Source: Acholeplasmataceae bacterium
Lineage (GTDB): Bacteria; Bacillota_I; Bacilli_A; ML615J-28; CAG-313
NCBI GenBank assembly: GCA_012838545.1
Contig: DUPC01000007.1
Span: 1 to 43,012, forward strand
Direction of reading: 5' to 3'
DNA: 43,012 nucleotides
The notes under the pieces were generated by a model. That model was not told where the DNA came from and made no database searches. It saw only the letters and a program-made list of their open reading frames with translations. Below, in pieces: positions 20,104-29,252 of this stretch. Position 1 is the first letter of the stretch. Every line of letters starts with the position of its first letter. A program made the translations under genes and the position numbers.

Positions 20104-21652
20104 TACTTGGCGGTTAGTTTACAATTATTTTCTAACCTTTATCGGAGGTTTCATCAGCAAAAAAAGAAATGCTAGATTTGCGATGGGCGTTTTGTTTGTG
20201 TTGGGTATTGCGACGCTGATGATCGTTTTATTCACCAATACCGCTATTGCCACTACCGTGCAATTTACGCAACTCGGTGTTCCGGAACTAGCCATGTACT
20301 CTAACAGTTTCATGGCTATTCTAATCATGTTGTTTTTAACGGTCATGCGTAGCGCATTACCGGCCAAAACAACCGATGAACAGTTGCTTCTCTCGCTTCC
20401 GATTAAAAAAACCCAAATCATTTTAGCAAAATCGCTTTTCAATTATCTTTTTGATTTTTTGAGTCTTTTGGGAATTTTGTTTCCTTCGTATATTGTTTAT
20501 GCGGTAATCAATCAAACCGGAATCAGTTTGGTATTTCGGGGGCTGTTGATTACATTGTTGTTGCCGTTATTTTCGAATGCGATAGCGACTTTAATCGCTT
20601 TATTGTTCCAAAAAATTGCAACCTTTTTTCGAAACTATTCCATCGTTCAAACAATCTTGATTTTGCTTTTGATTGGCGGCTATGTTTTGATAAGTTATGT
20701 CCTTAACGATTATTTGTTAAAGAACAACAATGTGGATATGGTATTGAACCAATTCAAACCGATGAAGTGGATTCTGACCTTCGTTTTGAACGGCACGTTA
20801 TTATCGTTGCTTTGGATTGCTTTGATTGCGTTCGGAACCTATTCGATAAGTATTCTTTTAAGAGTAGCTGTTTTTGGAAAAGAAGTAAAATCTTACCGTT
20901 CCAAAAAAATCGAGCTGGATTTTACCGAAAGAAAACCGATGTGGAGTTTATACCGAAAAGAAATCAAATATTATTTTTCGGTCCCAATCTATGTGATTAA
21001 TACCATTTTCGGTGCCATCATGTATGTGGGTTTGTCCATTTTATTATTGATGATCAAACAAGAAACCCTTACTCAAATTCTGGCGAGCATTAGGATTGAT
21101 GCCAGCGGTGCGGAAATCGCTTTTATATTGGCGGCGGGTTGTCTGATTATTACCACCGTGTGCACTACCTCAAGCTCCATTTCGTTGGAAGGGAAACATC
21201 TGTGGGTGTTAAAAGCCCACCCGATTAAGGTAAGAGATATTTTTCTTGCAAAAATCTTGGTTAATATGACCTTAACCACCATTCCGATTGTGTTAATGGC
21301 ACCGGTTGTAAGCATTAAGTTTGGGTTTGCCAATCTTTGGATGTTCATGCTTATTCCGTTTTTGGCTTCATTGGTAATGGCGATTTTGGGCTTATACTTT
21401 AATTTGCTTTTCCCAAAATTAGAGTGGGAAAGCGAAGTGCAACCGGTTAAACAAGGTTTAAGCACCATGGTCACCCTTTTCTTCGGTTTTGCCTTTGTAA
21501 TCTTGCCTTTCGTGTTTTATTTTGCCTTTTTCGTCACCCTAGTTAATTACGTGTTGTTTGGTTTGTTGTTGGTGGCTTATTTCGTTCTTTGGATTGTATT
21601 CAGTTATACTCTCTTGCATAAAAGCGGTAAAACCCACTTCGAGCGTTTATAG
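20096..21652 (+). CDS. ABC transporter permease (ABC-2-like exporter)
   Basis: About 12 TM segments; overlaps the ATPase gene end; LPAKTTDEQLLLSLPIKKTQIILAKSL. Confidence 0.82.
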   Translation: MRNTWRLVYNYFLTFIGGFISKKRNARFAMGVLFVLGIATLMIVLFTNTAIATTVQFTQLGVPELAMYSNSFMAILIMLFLTVMRSALPAKTTDEQLLLSLPIKKTQIILAKSLFNYLFDFLSLLGILFPSYIVYAVINQTGISLVFRGLLITLLLPLFSNAIATLIALLFQKIATFFRNYSIVQTILILLLIGGYVLISYVLNDYLLKNNNVDMVLNQFKPMKWILTFVLNGTLLSLLWIALIAFGTYSISILLRVAVFGKEVKSYRSKKIELDFTERKPMWSLYRKEIKYYFSVPIYVINTIFGAIMYVGLSILLLMIKQETLTQILASIRIDASGAEIAFILAAGCLIITTVCTTSSSISLEGKHLWVLKAHPIKVRDIFLAKILVNMTLTTIPIVLMAPVVSIKFGFANLWMFMLIPFLASLVMAILGLYFNLLFPKLEWESEVQPVKQGLSTMVTLFFGFAFVILPFVFYFAFFVTLVNYVLFGLLLVAYFVLWIVFSYTLLHKSGKTHFERL

Positions 21653-21663
21653 GGGTTTAACAT

Positions 21664-22494
21664 ATGAAATTTTGTTATTTTGAACATAATGCTCAAATAT
21701 TTCTTGGGGTAAAAACAGAAAAAGGGTTGGTTAAACATGCCTTAGTCTCCTTGGAAAACCTTTGGCAAGGTGAAGTTAACCTTACCACCCTCGTCAACGA
21801 AAACACCGAAATAATTGATGAAAATGATGTAAAATTTTTGCCGCCGGTGTTACATCCCCCTAAAATCCTCTGCGTCGGGCTAAATTATGCCAGGCATATT
21901 GAGGAAACAAAATTGACAAAACCTTTGGAACCGTTATTTTTTGCCAAATTGCCCAATGCTTTGGCAGGTCATAAGGGAAAATTCACTATCACCGATATTA
22001 CTCCTCAAGTCGACTACGAAGGCGAACTTGTGGTGGTAATCGGTCAGAAAGGCAAAAACATTCCCAAAGAAAAAGCCCTCGACTATGTATTGGGCTATAC
22101 AATCGGAAACGATATCACGGATCGCATTTTGCAATTTTCTTCCAGCCAATGGTTGAGAGGCAAATCACTTGATGCTTCTGCTCCGGTTGGTCCGTATTTG
22201 GTAACCAAGGATGAAGTGGATTTAACCAAAGTAGAAATCATTACCCAAAGAAACGGAAATATAGTTCAAAAAGCCAAATTAACGGAAATGCTTTTTGACA
22301 TTTCGGAAATCATCAGCCATATTTCGCAAACTATGACTTTGGAAATAGGCGACTTGATTTTTACGGGTTCCCCAAGCGGGACAATCATTGGAACGGCTGA
22401 ACAAAAGCGCAAGTGGTTAACTGCCGGCGATATCGTCAGCGTAACGATTGAACTAATCGGCACCTTGACAACTTATTTTGAAAAAGCGAAATAA
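21664..22494 (+). CDS. Fumarylacetoacetate hydrolase family protein
   Basis: PPKILCVGLNYARHIEETK; DYEGELVVVIGQKGKNI; GYTIGNDITDR; WLRGKSLDASAPVGPYLV; IGDLIFTGSPSG. Confidence 0.92.
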   Translation: MKFCYFEHNAQIFLGVKTEKGLVKHALVSLENLWQGEVNLTTLVNENTEIIDENDVKFLPPVLHPPKILCVGLNYARHIEETKLTKPLEPLFFAKLPNALAGHKGKFTITDITPQVDYEGELVVVIGQKGKNIPKEKALDYVLGYTIGNDITDRILQFSSSQWLRGKSLDASAPVGPYLVTKDEVDLTKVEIITQRNGNIVQKAKLTEMLFDISEIISHISQTMTLEIGDLIFTGSPSGTIIGTAEQKRKWLTAGDIVSVTIELIGTLTTYFEKAK

Positions 22495-22531
22495 AAGGGT
22501 ACCTGCTACCCAAGCAGTACTACCCTTTTTT
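22493..22531 (+). terminator. Rho-independent terminator
   Basis: AAAAGGGTA...TACCCTTTT with inner CTGCT/AGCAG. Confidence 0.85.
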
Positions 22532-22565
22532 CATATATCCTATAATTAGCAAAGGACTGATAAAA

Positions 22566-24704
22566 ATGAAACTGGTAATAGCGGAAAAGCCATCCGTCGG
22601 AAAAGAACTGGCCAGGATTTTAAATGCCAAAACCAAAGTCCAAGGGGCACTTATGGGAAGCGGTTATGTCGTAACCTGGGCCCTGGGACATTTGGTGACT
22701 TTGGCGTCACCTGAACAATACAATAAAGCCTGGGAAAATTGGACGCTTGAAGCGCTTCCCATGCTTCCCAATCCCTTTAAAACCACGGTAATTAAAGAAA
22801 CCTACAGACAATTCAATGTGGTAAAAACTTGGCTAAGGAATAAAGACCTAAAAGAAATTATTATTGCGACGGATGCCGGAAGAGAAGGAGAACTGGTTGC
22901 GCGTTGGATTATCAAAGAAGCAAATGTTCAAAAACCGATGTACCGGTTATGGATTTCTTCGATGACTGATTCTGCCATCAGAAGCGGTTTTCAAAATCTC
23001 AAGAAAGCTTCCCTTTACGATAACTTATACTATAGCGCGGAAGCTAGGGCGATTGCAGATTGGTTGATTGGCATCAATGTGACAAGAGCTTTAACGTGCA
23101 AATACAATGCGCAGCTTTCGGCAGGACGCGTCCAAACGCCTACCTTGGCGATGATTGTGGATAGAGAAAAAGAAATCCGTGCTTTTATTCCCAAGACTTT
23201 TTATCAAATCGTTTTGCTTGCCAAAGGTGTGCGTTTTCAATGGGAAGAAAAGGGCCAAACCAAGCGCTTTTTTGCTGAAACTGCAGCCAAAGATTTATTG
23301 CAACAACTTACCCCTCTCCAAGCAAAAGTTGCCAATGTGGAAAGCATACGAAAAAAAGAAATTCCCCCTTTACTGTATGATTTAACGGAACTTCAACGCG
23401 ATGCCAATCGGTTTTATGGCATGAGTCCCAAAGAAACGCTTGACGTGATGCAAAGACTATATGAATACCATAAAGTATTGACTTATCCAAGAACCGATTC
23501 CCGGTATTTGACTACCGATATATACGATAGTTTGAAATCCCGTTTTTTGCCTATGCAAAATGGTCCCTACGGAAAAAACGTTAAAGAATTGTTGGCAAAA
23601 CCTTTCCGACAATCCAAACGCATCTTTAATAATCAGGAAGTTAGCGACCATCATGCGATAATCCCGACGGAAATGGTCCCTAGATATCATGATTTTTCTT
23701 CAAAGGAAGAAAAAATCTATGCATTGGTCTGCAAAAGGTTTATTTCGGCCTTTTTGGATGATGTTGAATATATGCAAACCACGGTTACGATTTCCGCGGG
23801 AAAATATTCGTTTGTTGCCAGAGGGAAAAGCATCATTCATTGGGGATGGAAAGCCATCAATCAAACGGAAGATGCGCCGGAACCTAGTTTACCGGACTTT
23901 AAAATTGGCGAAATACTAAATAACCCAAAATTCGAAATGATTACCGGAAAAACCGAATCACCCGCCAGGTACACCGAGGCTACTCTATTGAGTGCGATGG
24001 AGGATGCTGGGAAGTTTGTTGACAATAAAGCCTTGAAAGAAGCTCTAACCAAGGTTAGCGGTATCGGCACTCCGGCAACCCGGGCGGAAATCATCGAACG
24101 GCTCTATGAAGTCGGCTACATGGAATTAAAAGGAAAAAGCATTTATCCGACTTCCAAAGGGGAACAATTGATTTCTCTTGTTCCGAATCTTTTGACTTCA
24201 CCGGCCTTAACGGCTGCCTGGGAGTTAAGACTAGAAAAAATTGCTTCCGGTAAGGAAAAGAAAGATGACTTTGTTAAAAGCATGGTCCAAAATGCGAAGG
24301 AGCTGGTCTCCCAAGTTATTTCTCAAGATAAAACCTATCGCCACGACAATATGACCAAAGCCAAGTGCCCGGATTGTGGTAAACCCCTATTGGAAATCAA
24401 TAAACCAAAGGTGCAATTATTGGTATGTAGCGATAGATCATGCAAATACCGAAAGACCCTTTCCGTGGTTACCGAGATCAGATGCCCCAATTGTAAGAAG
24501 AAACTGAAAATGGTGGGCAGTTCGGATAAGAAGTTTTACGTCTGCGTTTGTGGTTATAAAGTAAATACCGATACCTTCCACGAAAAACAAAAAGAAAACA
24601 AGGATAACATGAATAAACGGGAAGTGGAAAAATATATCCGCAGCCAAAAAGCGCCAACCAACCAACCTTTTTCGGATATTTGGGATAAATATAAAAATTC
24701 ATAA
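22566..24704 (+). CDS. topB: DNA topoisomerase III (type IA)
   Basis: KLVIAEKPSVGKELARIL (Toprim); ATDAGREGELVARWI; LSAGRVQTPTLAMIV; LTYPRTDSRYL; GIGTPATRAEIIERL; C-terminal zinc ribbons CPDCGKP/CPNCKK. Confidence 0.94.
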   Translation: MKLVIAEKPSVGKELARILNAKTKVQGALMGSGYVVTWALGHLVTLASPEQYNKAWENWTLEALPMLPNPFKTTVIKETYRQFNVVKTWLRNKDLKEIIIATDAGREGELVARWIIKEANVQKPMYRLWISSMTDSAIRSGFQNLKKASLYDNLYYSAEARAIADWLIGINVTRALTCKYNAQLSAGRVQTPTLAMIVDREKEIRAFIPKTFYQIVLLAKGVRFQWEEKGQTKRFFAETAAKDLLQQLTPLQAKVANVESIRKKEIPPLLYDLTELQRDANRFYGMSPKETLDVMQRLYEYHKVLTYPRTDSRYLTTDIYDSLKSRFLPMQNGPYGKNVKELLAKPFRQSKRIFNNQEVSDHHAIIPTEMVPRYHDFSSKEEKIYALVCKRFISAFLDDVEYMQTTVTISAGKYSFVARGKSIIHWGWKAINQTEDAPEPSLPDFKIGEILNNPKFEMITGKTESPARYTEATLLSAMEDAGKFVDNKALKEALTKVSGIGTPATRAEIIERLYEVGYMELKGKSIYPTSKGEQLISLVPNLLTSPALTAAWELRLEKIASGKEKKDDFVKSMVQNAKELVSQVISQDKTYRHDNMTKAKCPDCGKPLLEINKPKVQLLVCSDRSCKYRKTLSVVTEIRCPNCKKKLKMVGSSDKKFYVCVCGYKVNTDTFHEKQKENKDNMNKREVEKYIRSQKAPTNQPFSDIWDKYKNS

Positions 24705-24733
24705 AAAAAGGAAAAAAATATTGTTGTTTTTTC

Positions 24734-24762
24734 TTGCATTTTTTCAGGAAAAATGGTATACT
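24734..24762 (+). promoter_or_regulatory. Promoter of the small zinc-ribbon gene
   Basis: TTGCAT 24734-24739, 17-nt spacer, TATACT 24757-24762. Confidence 0.65.
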
Positions 24763-24862
24763 ATTAGCGTAGTCATTTTCATTCAACTTTTTTCCACCTG
24801 AAAATTACTTGTGATGGAAAAAATGAAATCGAAAATCGCAAATAAATTTTAGGGAGGAAAAA

Positions 24863-25021
24863 ATGGATAAAAAAATCGTTTGCAAAGATTGCGGACAAGA
24901 ATTTGTTTTTACTAAAGGTGAACAAGAGTTCTACTTAAGCAGACAATTCAGCGAACCAGTTCGTTGCAAAGCTTGCCGCGATGCGCGCAAGAATCAAAAA
25001 AACAAAGAAAAAACTTACTAA
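24863..25021 (+). CDS. Small zinc-ribbon protein (52 aa); absent from the supplied ORF track
   Basis: MDKKIVCKDCGQEFVFTKGEQEFYLSRQFSEPVRCKACRDARKNQKNKEKTY: two CxxC knuckles, SD GGGAGG 8-9 nt upstream, own promoter and terminator. Confidence 0.88.
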   Translation: MDKKIVCKDCGQEFVFTKGEQEFYLSRQFSEPVRCKACRDARKNQKNKEKTY

Positions 25022-25033
25022 TCATATGTTTTT

Positions 25034-25062
25034 ATCACTTAGGAATCTAAGTGATTTTTTTT
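25034..25062 (+). terminator. Rho-independent terminator
   Basis: ATCACTTAG-GAAT-CTAAGTGAT followed by T8. Confidence 0.92.
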
Positions 25063-25111
25063 TATAGTTTTGGTTTATTTTTATTGGCAATAATAAAAGC
25101 GAGGGATTGTG

Positions 25112-25894
25112 ATGATTCAAAAAATAAAAACTTTTTTAAAAACCTATCATTCTTTGACAAAAACCTATCATCCCGCATTGCTTGCGAGCGCGATTGTGTT
25201 TTACATTTTAATGGTTATTTTGCCATTGGGAGGACTGGTTTTATACATTTTGGGTTCGCTTTCGATTGAAGTCGACGGTTACCCTGACTTATTCGGCGCC
25301 ATCGGAAATCCAAGGGTCAGTATCGTCTCCAGCATCATTTTGTTTTTTAACTTGTTGTGGGTTTCTTCGCAACTGACCGATACCTTAAATATTGTTTCCG
25401 ATGTGGTGTACACCGATGTCAAAAAACGTATCTTTTGGAAGCGGCGAATCTATTCGTTTTTGATTACTTTGCTTTTGGTCTTCATTATTGTTGTGGAAAT
25501 TATTGCCTTTTTAGTAGTTTCTTTTTTAATAAAACGTCTTGCCAACAACCAAATTTTTTACCAATATCCGCTTTTGCTTTCCGCTATCCATATCCTGCAA
25601 ATTCTCATTCAATTTGTGGGGATTTGGATTCTTACCAGTTTTGTTTATAAGTATGTGATTCCCGTAAAAGTGAAATTAAGCGCGGTATTGAAATCCTGTT
25701 TGGGTGTGACAATCGTTTGGTTTACCATGACATTTTTATACCAAAGTTTTTTTGTCAGTTTCCAACAGGAAGCATATACGGTTTTGTACGGAGCACTTGC
25801 CAATATTTTTTTGTTTTTGCTTTGGTTGTATGCGATAAGCTATGTGTTTATTGCTGGATTAATTTTCAATTATTATCTTTATCGAAAACAGTAA
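25112..25894 (+). CDS. YihY/BrkB (UPF0761) family membrane protein
   Basis: Six hydrophobic segments; HPALLASAIVFYILMVILPLGGL; C-terminal GALANIFLFLLWLYAISYVFIAGLIFNYYL typical of the family. Confidence 0.82.
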   Translation: MIQKIKTFLKTYHSLTKTYHPALLASAIVFYILMVILPLGGLVLYILGSLSIEVDGYPDLFGAIGNPRVSIVSSIILFFNLLWVSSQLTDTLNIVSDVVYTDVKKRIFWKRRIYSFLITLLLVFIIVVEIIAFLVVSFLIKRLANNQIFYQYPLLLSAIHILQILIQFVGIWILTSFVYKYVIPVKVKLSAVLKSCLGVTIVWFTMTFLYQSFFVSFQQEAYTVLYGALANIFLFLLWLYAISYVFIAGLIFNYYLYRKQ

Positions 25895-25934
25895 ATAATA
25901 TATTCGGACACAAGAAAGCGCGAGGTGATAAGTC

Positions 25935-26696
25935 ATGCGTTTTGTTACAAAAGCACTTTTCATTGTGTTCATAGCCTTCTTTTCCTTTTGCTTGATTAGT
26001 TTAGGAAAAACGGAGTCCTTTGCTTATGGTTGGGGTTTTAAAAGAAATAACCAACACCAAGTGCCTGATATCGGCAAATACGCTACAGTAATAGAAGGAA
26101 CCAATTCCTATTATGTCGGCGACACTTCCCAAAAGGAAGTTTATTTGACTTTTGATGCGGGGTATGACAACGGTGAATTGGATAACATTTTAACCATCCT
26201 ACGCGAAAAGAAAGTGAAGGCGACCTTTTTCATAACGGGCGACTTCGTAAACCGTTTTCCTGATCTTTGTAAAAGAATTGTGCATGACGGCCATTTGGTC
26301 GGCAATCACACGAATTCCCACAAACCGATTACCAGCCTAACCGAAACTGAACTTGCTTCCGATTTAGCAAGCCTTGAGGAAAAATTTCTCGCTGTCACTG
26401 GGACGGTTATGTCAAATTGTTTCCGGCCCCCAAGCGGCGTCTTTGACCGAGAAAGTTTGTTGCGTTTGCAAAAACTGGGTTATAAGACTTGCTTTTGGTC
26501 GATAGCTTTTAAAGACTGGGTAACCGATAGCCAAAGGGGGGCGGATTATAGCTACGAAAGTGTCATCAATAATCTCCATAATGGAGCGATTATTTTGATA
26601 CATTCCGTATCCAAGTCCAACCGGGAAGCTTTGGGAAAAATTATTGACGAGATTAGGAATCAAGGGTTTATTTTCCGGACCGTTGATGAACTGTAG
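25935..26696 (+). CDS. Polysaccharide deacetylase, PdaA-like (delta-lactam-biosynthetic de-N-acetylase)
   Basis: N-terminal signal/TM; YLTFDAGYDNGELDNILTILREKKVKATFFITGDFV; LVGNHTNSHKP; FRPPSGVFDRESL; ILIHSVSKSN. Confidence 0.85.
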   Translation: MRFVTKALFIVFIAFFSFCLISLGKTESFAYGWGFKRNNQHQVPDIGKYATVIEGTNSYYVGDTSQKEVYLTFDAGYDNGELDNILTILREKKVKATFFITGDFVNRFPDLCKRIVHDGHLVGNHTNSHKPITSLTETELASDLASLEEKFLAVTGTVMSNCFRPPSGVFDRESLLRLQKLGYKTCFWSIAFKDWVTDSQRGADYSYESVINNLHNGAIILIHSVSKSNREALGKIIDEIRNQGFIFRTVDEL

Positions 26697-26700
26697 GAAT

Positions 26701-26741
26701 GAAAAGGGCCAATAAATTGCAGGGCAATTTAAGCCCTTTTC
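26701..26741 (+). terminator. Rho-independent terminator
   Basis: GAAAAGGGC...GCCCTTTTC with inner AAATTGC/GCAATTT. Confidence 0.85.
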
Positions 26742-26809
26742 TTCCTTCAATGTAATTTTTAAGTCGAAAATCCTTAAATGTGTTATACTAGTAGATGTGA
26801 GGAAAAATT

Positions 26810-28174
26810 ATGAATATCTTAAATAAAAATCAAGAAATCTTATTATCAATTAAACGCATCGGTATCAATGGCGAAGGAATTGGTTATTATAAACGTTTAG
26901 CTGTTTTTGTTCCAGGAGCAATTCCGGGCGAAGAAGTAGTGGTTCGCATCACCGAAGTTTTTGAAAAATATGCAAACGCTCAGATGCTTCGTTTCAAAAA
27001 GGAACCGTCTCCTCAGCGTATTACCCCTCCTTGCCCTTATTATGATAAGTGCGGGGGCTGCCAGATGCAACATATCAGTTATGACGAACAACTCCGAATC
27101 AAAAAAGATTTGGTGATGGCTGCATTCGAACGTTATTATAACAAAGAATTAAATCCGAAAATCTTTAAAGACACCATAGGTATGGCTAACCCTTGGCGTT
27201 ATCGCAACAAAGCCAAGCTGCCGGTTCGTTATGACGGTAAAAAACTAGTGACGGGTTTATATGCTTTTGATTCCAATAGGTTAGTTTTTATCGATGATTG
27301 TATCGTGGAAAAAGAATTGGTCAGAGAAACAGTATCAAAAATCTGCGATTATTTAACCAAATCCGAAATCATCGCCTACGAACCACGCGCTAAAGATGGG
27401 GTTTTGCGACACCTTGTGGTAAGGGAATCCCAAGATTCCGGCGAAGTACAAGTTACTTTGATTCTTTTCAAAGAGGATGCAAGAACCATTAAGATTGCCA
27501 AAGAGTTAATCAATTTGCCTAATGTCGCTTCGGTTTATATCAGTATCAATGATGACCCCGATGCTTTAGAAAACTTTGGTGAAAAAACCACCCTATTGGC
27601 GGGAAAACCGGAAATTACCGAAAAATTGGGCGAATATTATTTCGACCTTTTACCTACCGCTTTCTTCCAATTGAATGTTGAACAAACGCAAAAACTATAT
27701 GAACAAGTGGCCAAAGTCGCTAAACTTACCGGCAACGAAATGGTAGTTGACGGCTATTGTGGAGTGGGCACGATTGCCTTATGGCTTTCGGGCCAAGCCA
27801 AAGAAGTCCGGGGAATTGATTTGAATCCGGAAGCGATAAAAAATGCCAAAGAAAACGCTATAAAAAATAAGGTAACCAACGCCTCGTTTTATGTGGGAAA
27901 TGTTTCGGGAAATTTGCAACAATTTGAAAGAGAGGGTTTTGTTCCTGATTTATTGGTAGTTGATCCTCCGCGAACAGGAATGGATGCCAAACTCCTAAAC
28001 TACTTGCAAAACAATCCGGTTCCGCGCATTATTTATGTTTCGTGCAATCCTTCCACCTTGGCGAAAAACTGCAGCCACCTGCAAAGCAAATATCAGATTT
28101 TATCCGTCCAGCCTTTGGACATGTTCCCGCAAACCGCCGCGGTGGAATCAGTTGTATTATTGCAAAGAAGATAA
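26810..28174 (+). CDS. rlmD: 23S rRNA (uracil-C5)-methyltransferase, RlmD/TrmA family
   Basis: TRAM-like N-term; CPYYDKCGGCQMQHISYDEQ; VVDGYCGVGTIALWLS; VDPPRTGMD; IIYVSCNPSTLAKNC. Confidence 0.9.
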   Translation: MNILNKNQEILLSIKRIGINGEGIGYYKRLAVFVPGAIPGEEVVVRITEVFEKYANAQMLRFKKEPSPQRITPPCPYYDKCGGCQMQHISYDEQLRIKKDLVMAAFERYYNKELNPKIFKDTIGMANPWRYRNKAKLPVRYDGKKLVTGLYAFDSNRLVFIDDCIVEKELVRETVSKICDYLTKSEIIAYEPRAKDGVLRHLVVRESQDSGEVQVTLILFKEDARTIKIAKELINLPNVASVYISINDDPDALENFGEKTTLLAGKPEITEKLGEYYFDLLPTAFFQLNVEQTQKLYEQVAKVAKLTGNEMVVDGYCGVGTIALWLSGQAKEVRGIDLNPEAIKNAKENAIKNKVTNASFYVGNVSGNLQQFEREGFVPDLLVVDPPRTGMDAKLLNYLQNNPVPRIIYVSCNPSTLAKNCSHLQSKYQILSVQPLDMFPQTAAVESVVLLQRR

Positions 28175-28189
28175 ACAAAAAAAAGAAAA

Positions 28190-28217
28190 ATGCTATTGGA
28201 GGACCAATAGCGTTTTT
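28190..28217 (+). terminator. Rho-independent terminator between convergent rlmD and the SGNH hydrolase
   Basis: GCTATTGG-AGGA-CCAATAGC followed by GTTTTTT. Confidence 0.85.
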
Positions 28218-28831
28218 TATTGGGTGATGGTGATTTTCTTAAGAATTTCCTTGGCGATAAACTTATGTCCTTCCGTTGTGGGATGAATACCGTCTTCCGA
28301 CCAGTAAACCGGTGGTTTTGTTACGCTTGCTTCTCTGAAGCGGCCGTCCAAAGTAAGATACTCATGGTTGAATTTGTAGGCGAGACGTCTTAAAATGATA
28401 AATTTGGAATATAAGTCTTGGTAAAAAAGATTCTTTTGGGGATCAGTATCGATAATAAACGGTTCGATTAATAAGACCGGAATATTTAAGTCCTGCTTAA
28501 TTTGATTCAACAAGGTTTCCAAATTATTTTGAAAATCTTCATCGGTAACATTTTTTCCTAACGAATACTTATGCCATACATCATTGATGCCGATTAGGAT
28601 GATAATATAATCGGGATTCTCGGACAATACATCCTTTTCGAAGCGGTTTAGCAAGTCGATGGTGCGGTCACCGCTGATTCCCCGATTGATAATCGTGGCT
28701 TTTCCTGCTAAGGCTTCTTGTAAGTATAGACAATATCCATTTCCCAAATCGTTTTTGTCTTGATAGGATCGTCCTGCGGAAGTGATACTGTCCCCGTAGA
28801 TTAAAATCTTGTTTCCTTTTTTAATGTTCAT
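28217..28831 (-). CDS. SGNH/GDSL-type hydrolase
   Basis: ILIYGDSITSAG (block I GDS); NRGISGDRT; IILIGINDVW (GxND); SEDGIHPTTEGH (DxxH). Confidence 0.9.
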   Translation of the reverse strand: MNIKKGNKILIYGDSITSAGRSYQDKNDLGNGYCLYLQEALAGKATIINRGISGDRTIDLLNRFEKDVLSENPDYIIILIGINDVWHKYSLGKNVTDEDFQNNLETLLNQIKQDLNIPVLLIEPFIIDTDPQKNLFYQDLYSKFIILRRLAYKFNHEYLTLDGRFREASVTKPPVYWSEDGIHPTTEGHKFIAKEILKKITITQ

Positions 28832-28915
28832 GGTAACAACTCCTTTACTTGTAAATAATTATACTTTATTTATCCAAATTTGTCTTGTGGATTAAGCTTT
28901 TTTAATGCATCTTTT

Positions 28916-28968
28916 TTGACTATTGGGTTAAAAAAGGTTATAATTAATCATACCCTCCCCATGGGGGG
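28916..28968 (+). promoter_or_regulatory. csoR-copA promoter with CsoR-type operator
   Basis: TTGACT 28916-28921, 17-nt spacer, TATAAT 28939-28944, then ACCCTCCCCATGGGGGGT at about 28952-28969 (near-perfect GC-rich palindrome, typical CsoR operator form) at the predicted transcription start. Confidence 0.82.
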
Positions 28969-28979
28969 TGAGGTGAAAT

Positions 28980-29240
28980 ATGAATGAACAAAGAAAAAAA
29001 GCCAAACTTTTAATCCAAACCGCAAAAGGCCAAACCGAAGCGATTATCAACATGATTGACGACAATCGCTATTGCATCGATATTTCCAATCAGATACTTG
29101 CGGTAGCAGCCTTATTGAAAAAAGCCAATATGTTGATTTTGGAACAACATATCCAACATTGCGTCAAAGAAGCGATGCAAGAAAATAAGGAAAAAGAAAA
29201 GTTGGAAGAAATAATGAATATTTTAAATCGTTTAATGTAG
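28980..29240 (+). CDS. csoR: Copper-sensing transcriptional repressor, CsoR family
   Basis: DUF156-type all-helical protein with exact C-x24-H-x3-C copper ligand spacing (RYCIDIS...LEQHIQHC); adjacent copA. Confidence 0.9.
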   Translation: MNEQRKKAKLLIQTAKGQTEAIINMIDDNRYCIDISNQILAVAALLKKANMLILEQHIQHCVKEAMQENKEKEKLEEIMNILNRLM

Positions 29241-29252
29241 AAAGGATTATCC

